Origin: an uncultured Holophagaceae bacterium
GTDB lineage: Bacteria > Acidobacteriota > Holophagae > Holophagales > Holophagaceae
NCBI GenBank assembly: GCA_903927605.1
Contig: CAIYNT010000287.1
Span: 1-12,135, forward strand
Length of the DNA stretch: 12,135 nucleotides
Direction: 5' to 3'
Both the position numbers and the translations under genes were made by a program. Positions 8,272 through 12,135 of this stretch are shown here, in pieces; positions within the stretch are counted from its first letter, which is position 1; each line of letters opens with the position of its first letter. The notes below the pieces were generated by a model. It had not been told where the DNA came from. It saw only the letters and a list, made by a program, of their open reading frames with translations, and ran no database searches.

Positions 8272-10095
8272 ATGGGCACCTACACTCGCCTCGGGTCCTA
8301 CCTGCTGGCCTCAGAGCTGGCCAGTGATCCTTTTGGTGCCGTTCATCGCGCGGTCGTCATCACTGGTAGCAACTTCGATCGCCATGTGCTGGTGCGAACT
8401 TTCTCGGAGGAGCTGGTTCAGGCGGGCATGGGCGTCCGACTGGCTGAGGCGGGCCGGGTAGCGACTCTTCTAGGTGGCTCAAAGATCTTCGGACTGGGTT
8501 ACCGGATCGAAAGCGGGAAGACGCCCCTTGTTGCCTGGGATCATGTGCCGGGTCGTAGTCTCGCGCAGCTCATCGACAAGGCGAAACAGGAACAGATCCC
8601 CTTCGGTGTGGATCACGCCCTCACCGTGATCCAGGGCGTGGCCCAGGGTATCGTGCAGATGCAGGCCAAGGGTGTCAGTCACGGCGTACTCAGCCCCCAC
8701 AGCGTGTGGGTGAGCTTTGAGGGGACCACCCAACTCGTGGATGCGCCCTTTGCCGCGCTGGCTAAGGGCATGCTGGCCAAGGCACCCTCCGCCAAGCACA
8801 AACTGGCCCCCTACCTCCAGGGGCCTGACAACGAAGCGCTTCAACAGGATTTGTTTGCCCTGGGTGCCGTGCTCTACGAGCTCCTCACCTTTGAATACCT
8901 GCCTGTTGGAGGTGACCTCCAAGCGGTATTGGACCAAGCCACCCTCAAGGCTGCCCAGGAGGATGCCCCCCTCCCCGCAGAGATCCGCGCCTTCCTGGGT
9001 CGGCTGCTGCTGGGCCGCCAGTCCTTTACCACGATGGAAGCCTTCAATGCAGAGCTTGAACGCGTGCTCTACGAGGGCGAGTACAGTCCTACTACCTTCA
9101 ACATGGCTTTCTTCATGCACACACTGTTCCGGGAGGAGAACGACCGGGACGCCACCGCCATGAAGGCGGAGCAGGGTGACAACTACCTCGCCTACACTGC
9201 TGCCGGTGAGGCATTGCGCAGTGGCGCTACCCGCATCGAGCCAGGCTTTGACCAAGCCGGGGGACCGGAAGTCAATCCAGAGAAAGTCCTTGTCAAGACC
9301 GCTGCCATGGTCATCGGAGGAGTACTCGCCCTCGCGGCGGTTCTCGGGTCGGGCTACTTCTTCTTTGGCCGCTCCAAGCCAGATTCCAACATGCAACAAC
9401 AGTTGGCGGAACTTCAGCTTAAACTCACGAAATTTGAACAGGATAAGGCCGACCTGGACGCCAAGGCCAAAGCCGAAGGAGAAAAGACCACCCAACTGCA
9501 GAAACAGTTGACTGAAACCAAATCCGCCGAGGAGAAGGCGAAAATCCAGAAGCAGATTGAGGAGGCGCAGCAGCGCAAGCTGGATCTGGAACGTCAACAG
9601 AAGGCTGCCGAGCAGAGGCTGGCCGAGCAGAGGCAGAACGAGCAGAGGCTGGCCGAGCAGAAACAGGCTTCGGAAAGCAAGCCCGCAGTGCCGCCACCAC
9701 CGGCACCTGAGATCCCCAAACCTCAGCCCGTGCCAGAATCGCCGAAGCCCGCGCCGTCGATGACACCCACGGCTTCGCAGCCTGCACCTGCCACCGCCCC
9801 CGTCTACGAATCCGCCCGCATCGTGAACCAGTCTGCCCCGATCTATCCTCAGCGGGCGATCCAGATGCGCTGGGGAACCAACCAGGATCAGAAGGTGCGA
9901 TTAAAAGTCTTTGTGGGCGAACAGGGTCAAGCCCTCAAGGTGTCCGTGATCGAAGGTGTATCGGGCTCCTTCGGGTTCGAGGAGGCTGCCATCGAAGCCG
10001 CCAACAAATCAACCTTCAGCCCAGCCACGCGCGACGGTAAGCCGGTACGCGGGTGGACGCCGGAAATCGTCTACAAGTTCCAGAAGCGCAACTGA
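8272..10095 (+). CDS. Pseudokinase - transmembrane - coiled coil - TonB C-terminal domain fusion protein
   Basis: A 607-aa inner-membrane protein. Residues about 5-268 follow the Ser/Thr protein kinase fold: FGAVHRA (21-27) as the nucleotide loop end, a catalytic-loop equivalent HGVLSPHSVWV (137-147), VDAP (156-159) at the DFG position, LAPYLQG (178-184) at the APE position and DLFALGAVLYELLT (193-206) as subdomain IX. Catalytic residues are gone: the beta-3 Lys is Arg42 (VLVRTF), the HRD Asp is Val139, and the loop Lys and Asn are both Ser. Only Asp157 of DFG remains, so it is a pseudokinase. One membrane helix spans about 341-365. A long Gln/Glu/Lys coiled coil (about 372-468) follows, then a Pro-rich linker (470-510). 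A TonB_C-like domain closes it (about 513-607; APIYPQRA near 522, FEEAAIEA 569-576, FSPATRDGKPV 582-592). The topology implied is kinase-like domain inside and TonB domain in the periplasm. No exbB/exbD is nearby. Confidence 0.88.
   Translation: MGTYTRLGSYLLASELASDPFGAVHRAVVITGSNFDRHVLVRTFSEELVQAGMGVRLAEAGRVATLLGGSKIFGLGYRIESGKTPLVAWDHVPGRSLAQLIDKAKQEQIPFGVDHALTVIQGVAQGIVQMQAKGVSHGVLSPHSVWVSFEGTTQLVDAPFAALAKGMLAKAPSAKHKLAPYLQGPDNEALQQDLFALGAVLYELLTFEYLPVGGDLQAVLDQATLKAAQEDAPLPAEIRAFLGRLLLGRQSFTTMEAFNAELERVLYEGEYSPTTFNMAFFMHTLFREENDRDATAMKAEQGDNYLAYTAAGEALRSGATRIEPGFDQAGGPEVNPEKVLVKTAAMVIGGVLALAAVLGSGYFFFGRSKPDSNMQQQLAELQLKLTKFEQDKADLDAKAKAEGEKTTQLQKQLTETKSAEEKAKIQKQIEEAQQRKLDLERQQKAAEQRLAEQRQNEQRLAEQKQASESKPAVPPPPAPEIPKPQPVPESPKPAPSMTPTASQPAPATAPVYESARIVNQSAPIYPQRAIQMRWGTNQDQKVRLKVFVGEQGQALKVSVIEGVSGSFGFEEAAIEAANKSTFSPATRDGKPVRGWTPEIVYKFQKRN
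9607..9666 (+). repeat. Four tandem 15-bp units inside the coiled coil of the pseudokinase-TonB gene
   Basis: Units start at 9607, 9622, 9637 and 9652. Each is a variant of GCCGAGCAGAGGCTG encoding (A/N)EQ(R/K)(L/Q). Units 1 and 3 differ only in their first two bases. Because the unit is a multiple of three, expansion or loss would change coiled-coil length without a frameshift. Confidence 0.85.
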
Positions 10096-10116
10096 GCCAA
10101 AGCATTTCCTGAGGTC

Positions 10117-10137
10117 GGGCCCCCTGCGAGGGGGCCC
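10117..10137. terminator. GC-rich hairpin, probable bidirectional terminator between convergent genes
   Basis: GGGCCCCC (10117-10124), loop TGCGA, GGGGGCCC (10130-10137): an 8-bp perfect stem in the 44-bp gap between the pseudokinase-TonB stop (10095) and the rnhA stop (10140, - strand). The flanking bases are only weakly T-rich (ATTCAT on the right), so it is not a textbook intrinsic terminator. Its position serves both strands. Confidence 0.75.
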
Positions 10138-10139
10138 AT

Positions 10140-10580
10140 TCATGCCTGCTGGGCAGCCTCATTGGCGAGACGATCCACGCGTTCGTTCTCCGCGTGCCCC
10201 GCGTGGCCCTTCACCCAGCGCGCTTCCACTCTGTGCCGTGCGAGCTGTGCATCCAGGGCCTGCCAGAGGTCCGCGTTCAGCACGGGCTTGCCGTCGGCCT
10301 TCTTCCATCCGCGCCGCTTCCAGTCCTTCAGCCAGGACGTGATGCCCTTCACCACGTACTGGCTGTCGCTCTGGAGCAGCACCTGGCAGGGTTTCGTGAG
10401 TGCCCCCAGACCTTGGATGGCTGCCATCAGCTCCATGCGGTTGTTGGTGGTGTCCGCCTCGGGACCCGAGCCTTCCTTCTCCTGGATGCCCGTGGCGAGA
10501 TGCACTCTTAACAGGTACCCCCACCCGCCCGGACCGGGATTGCCCAGGCATGCGCCATCACAGTAGAGCTCGATCTTCAT
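10140..10580 (-). CDS. rnhA: Ribonuclease HI
   Basis: Cytosolic endonuclease that cuts the RNA strand of RNA-DNA hybrids (primers, R-loops). The 146 aa cover a complete single-domain enzyme of normal length. All catalytic positions are present: Asp8 in [16 protein letters not shown], Glu50 in NNRMEL, Asp72 in SDSQYV, His126 in [14 protein letters not shown] and Asp136. The basic handle region [12 protein letters not shown] (83-94), which binds the hybrid in E. coli-type enzymes, is also kept. The start overlaps the upstream lat stop as ATGA, so the two are probably one transcript. A GGTGGG lies almost against the ATG, too close to be a good ribosome site, which points to coupling with lat translation. 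It ends at the hairpin shared with the convergent gene. Confidence 0.97.
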   Translation of the reverse strand: MKIELYCDGACLGNPGPGGWGYLLRVHLATGIQEKEGSGPEADTTNNRMELMAAIQGLGALTKPCQVLLQSDSQYVVKGITSWLKDWKRRGWKKADGKPVLNADLWQALDAQLARHRVEARWVKGHAGHAENERVDRLANEAAQQA

Positions 10581-11917
10581 CCCACCAGGGTAGACGCAGA
10601 CACCGAAATTCCCGCCACAGCCTTGCGGAGCAACTCTACGCCCAGGTCCAGATCTTCCGTGCAGAGATTCAGGGCAGGGCGGAAGCGCAGGCCCTTCACA
10701 CCGGTGGAGAGGATCATCATGCCCAGTTCGTGTCCCTTGGCCACCACGGCGTTGCGCAACTCCGGCGTGGCAATATCCAAGGCGCAGAAGAGGCCGCGGC
10801 CGCGGGGGTTCGAGGTGAACTCCGGGAAGTCGCGATGGATCTCCTGCAGACCTTTGAGCAGGCGTTCGCCCTGCTTCACGCCGTGGTCCAGCAGGTTCTC
10901 CTCGCGGATGACCTCGATGATTCGCGTGCCGCGCACCATGTCCACCAGGTTGCCGCCCCAGGTGCTGCTGATGCGGCTGGGCACCTTGAATACGCCTTCC
11001 ACTTCGTCCAGGCGCCTGCTGGCAGCGATACCGCAGGTCTGGGTCTTCTTACCGAAGGCGATGATGTCCGGCCGCACATCGAACCACTGGTGTGCCCACC
11101 ACTTGCCGGTGGCGCCGAAACCTGTTTGCACTTCGTCGAAGATCAGTAGAAAATTATGACGATCCGCTAGGGCGCGCAGCCGGCGGAGGAACTCGCCCCG
11201 GAAATGGTTGTCGCCCCCTTCGCCCTGAATGGGCTCGATGATGAGGCAGGCGATGTCATCGGGATCCCTGGCCACGGCGGCTTCGATGGCGGCGATGGCT
11301 TTCGCTTCCGCCGCTTCGGTTTTGGCGAGGTCCACTGGAAATTCCAGCTTGGGGTTTGGCACGCGGGGCCAGGGGAACTTGGGGAAGTACTGGTGCTTGC
11401 GGGGATCGGCGGTGTTCGTGAGGCTCAGGGTGTAGCCCGTGCGGCCATGGAAAGCCTCCTGGAAGTGGATCACCTGGGTGCCTTTTTCGCCTTTGCCGGC
11501 CGCCAGGTTCTTCCGCACCTTCCAGTCGAAGGCCGCCTTGAGGGCGTTCTCGACCGCCAGGGCGCCGCCATCGATCCAGAATAAGTGGGGCAGGTAGTCC
11601 GGTGCCGCATGGGTGCCAAAGGCCTCCACCCACTCGGCAAATGCTGTAGTGTAGACGTCCGAATTGGCGGGCTTGTTGACGGCGATCTCGCCCAGGCGCT
11701 GCACGAAGGCGGCCTCCCTCAGGCGGGGGTGGTTATGGCCCAAGGGGGTGGTGGCGAAGAAAGTATAGAAATCCAGATATTTGCGGCCGTCCCGGGCGTC
11801 CACGATCCAGGATCCGTGGGACTTCTCCAGGTCCATCACCAGGTGGAAACCGTCCACCAACATGTGGCGGCCCAGGGTGTCGAAGACGGCGTTCGGATCA
11901 ATGTGCGGACTGGCCAT
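10577..11917 (-). CDS. lat: L-lysine 6-transaminase (lysine epsilon-aminotransferase)
   Basis: PLP enzyme of the class III aminotransferases. It moves the epsilon-amino group of L-lysine to 2-oxoglutarate, giving 2-aminoadipate 6-semialdehyde (which cyclises to piperideine-6-carboxylate) and glutamate. The 446 aa match the family's roughly 450. Landmarks: [16 protein letters not shown] (49-64), the [10 protein letters not shown] block (81-90), [17 protein letters not shown] (117-133), [14 protein letters not shown] (156-169), EPIQGEGGD (228-236), FDEVQTG (260-266) with Asp261 against the PLP ring nitrogen, and FGKKTQTCG (288-296) with Lys290 as the Schiff-base lysine. Several of these blocks are specific to lysine 6-transaminase as remembered from the Mycobacterium tuberculosis enzyme, separating it from ornithine or GABA aminotransferases. 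The start at 11917 is supported by GAGG with 6-base spacing. It is divergent from moaE. No saccharopine or aminoadipate dehydrogenase gene is visible, so the role (catabolism or osmolyte/stress) is open. Confidence 0.94.
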   Translation of the reverse strand: MASPHIDPNAVFDTLGRHMLVDGFHLVMDLEKSHGSWIVDARDGRKYLDFYTFFATTPLGHNHPRLREAAFVQRLGEIAVNKPANSDVYTTAFAEWVEAFGTHAAPDYLPHLFWIDGGALAVENALKAAFDWKVRKNLAAGKGEKGTQVIHFQEAFHGRTGYTLSLTNTADPRKHQYFPKFPWPRVPNPKLEFPVDLAKTEAAEAKAIAAIEAAVARDPDDIACLIIEPIQGEGGDNHFRGEFLRRLRALADRHNFLLIFDEVQTGFGATGKWWAHQWFDVRPDIIAFGKKTQTCGIAASRRLDEVEGVFKVPSRISSTWGGNLVDMVRGTRIIEVIREENLLDHGVKQGERLLKGLQEIHRDFPEFTSNPRGRGLFCALDIATPELRNAVVAKGHELGMMILSTGVKGLRFRPALNLCTEDLDLGVELLRKAVAGISVSASTLVG

Positions 11918-11923
11918 GGCGAA

Positions 11924-11927
11924 CCTC
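11924..11927 (-). promoter_or_regulatory. Shine-Dalgarno of lat
   Basis: Read on the minus strand, GAGG lies 6 bases before the ATG at 11917, fixing that start. The 54-bp gap to moaE (11918-11971) must hold promoter elements for both divergent genes unless they lie inside coding sequence; no clear -35/-10 pair was seen in either direction. Confidence 0.6.
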
Positions 11928-11961
11928 GGAAAACGGTTCAGTGTATGGTTGGCATTGAAGC

Positions 11962-11965
11962 GGAG
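11962..11965 (+). promoter_or_regulatory. Shine-Dalgarno of moaE
   Basis: GGAG with 6 bases to the ATG at 11972, good spacing. It supports the partial gene at the right edge as real. Confidence 0.6.
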
Positions 11966-11971
11966 ACACGC

Positions 11972-12135
11972 ATGATTCCCTGGATAGCGGTTCAGGAAGC
12001 GCCTCTGGACGCGATGGCTTTACGAAGTGTCATGGAGGATCCCCATGCCGGGGCCCTTGTCCTCTTTGAAGGCCGGGCCCGGGACCACCACGAAGGGCGG
12101 TCTGTGCTGGAACTGGCCTACGAGGCCTATGTGCC
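11972..12135 (+). CDS. moaE: Molybdopterin synthase catalytic subunit MoaE, 3' end cut by window edge
   Basis: Only the first 54 codons are visible. They begin MIPWIAVQEAPLD, then H-A-G-A-L-V-L-F-E-G-R-A-R-D-H-H-E-G-R and L-E-L-A-Y-E-A-Y. This follows the MoaE N-terminus: an 'i..ePld' start, the GA.v.F.G.vRd...gr strand-turn and the L.YEaY strand. MoaE, with the sulfur carrier MoaD, converts cyclic pyranopterin monophosphate to molybdopterin, the second step of molybdenum cofactor synthesis, in the cytosol. The catalytic lysines lie in the missing C-terminal part, so integrity cannot be judged. The usual 'VR' of the motif is A-R here. It is divergently transcribed from lat, and any moaD or moaA neighbours would be to the right of the window. 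Confidence 0.85.
   Translation, partial: MIPWIAVQEAPLDAMALRSVMEDPHAGALVLFEGRARDHHEGRSVLELAYEAYV

Noticed and set aside
8479..9597. 372-codon open frame on the minus strand
   Set aside because: Antisense mirror of the pseudokinase-TonB gene; Leu/Gly/Phe-rich composition follows from the Lys/Glu/Ala-rich plus-strand coding; no recognisable domain.
10400..11149. 249-codon open frame on the plus strand
   Set aside because: Antisense to lat and rnhA, both complete well-conserved enzymes; no motif or ribosome site.

Overview
The window is a gene-dense, high-GC (clearly above 60% by eye) bacterial chromosome segment. It holds eleven genes, two of them cut by the window edges, and no gap over 100 bp. 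There are no tRNA, rRNA, CRISPR, insertion-sequence or phage signatures. The gene mix is a Gram-negative cell (TonB C-terminal domain, exported enzyme) with an NtrC-type regulator, a ComEC DNA-uptake channel, a lysine 6-aminotransferase, molybdopterin synthesis and a bacterial Dnmt2-like methyltransferase. This would fit Acidobacteriota (Holophaga/Geothrix-like) or a deltaproteobacterial-type lineage. That assignment is inference; no marker gene settles it.

Left block (1-3731, + strand). This is a compact, probably co-transcribed run. It starts with the ABC-F translation factor EttA, lacking only about the first three residues. An ATGA overlap leads to a small membrane protein that looks like a degenerate cation diffusion facilitator with a Cys/Gly-rich tail. 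A TAATG overlap then leads to a C5-cytosine methyltransferase of the Dnmt2/TRDMT1 type, followed 9 bp later by a nucleoside phosphorylase/nucleosidase-like protein. EttA and Dnmt2 both act on translation or tRNA, so the cluster may have a translation/RNA theme.

Middle block (3700-8184). comEC (- strand) ends tail-to-tail with the nucleosidase gene, overlapping it by 32 bp. It is divergent from a sigma-54-dependent response regulator, and the 73-bp gap between them carries a 7-bp perfect inverted repeat. A TTGA stop/start overlap couples the regulator to a small exported protein that resembles the zinc phospholipase C / S1-P1 nuclease superfamily.

Right block (8272-12135). The most unusual gene encodes a 607-aa protein. 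It joins a protein-kinase-like domain that has lost its catalytic residues, one transmembrane helix, a periplasmic coiled coil with a 15-bp tandem repeat, a Pro-rich linker and a TonB C-terminal domain. It ends at a strong GC hairpin shared with the convergent gene rnhA (RNase HI). rnhA overlaps the end of lat (L-lysine 6-aminotransferase) by 4 bp, and lat is divergent from moaE, which runs off the right edge.

The best candidates for something undescribed are the pseudokinase-TonB fusion and the EttA / CDF-like / Dnmt2 / nucleosidase cluster.
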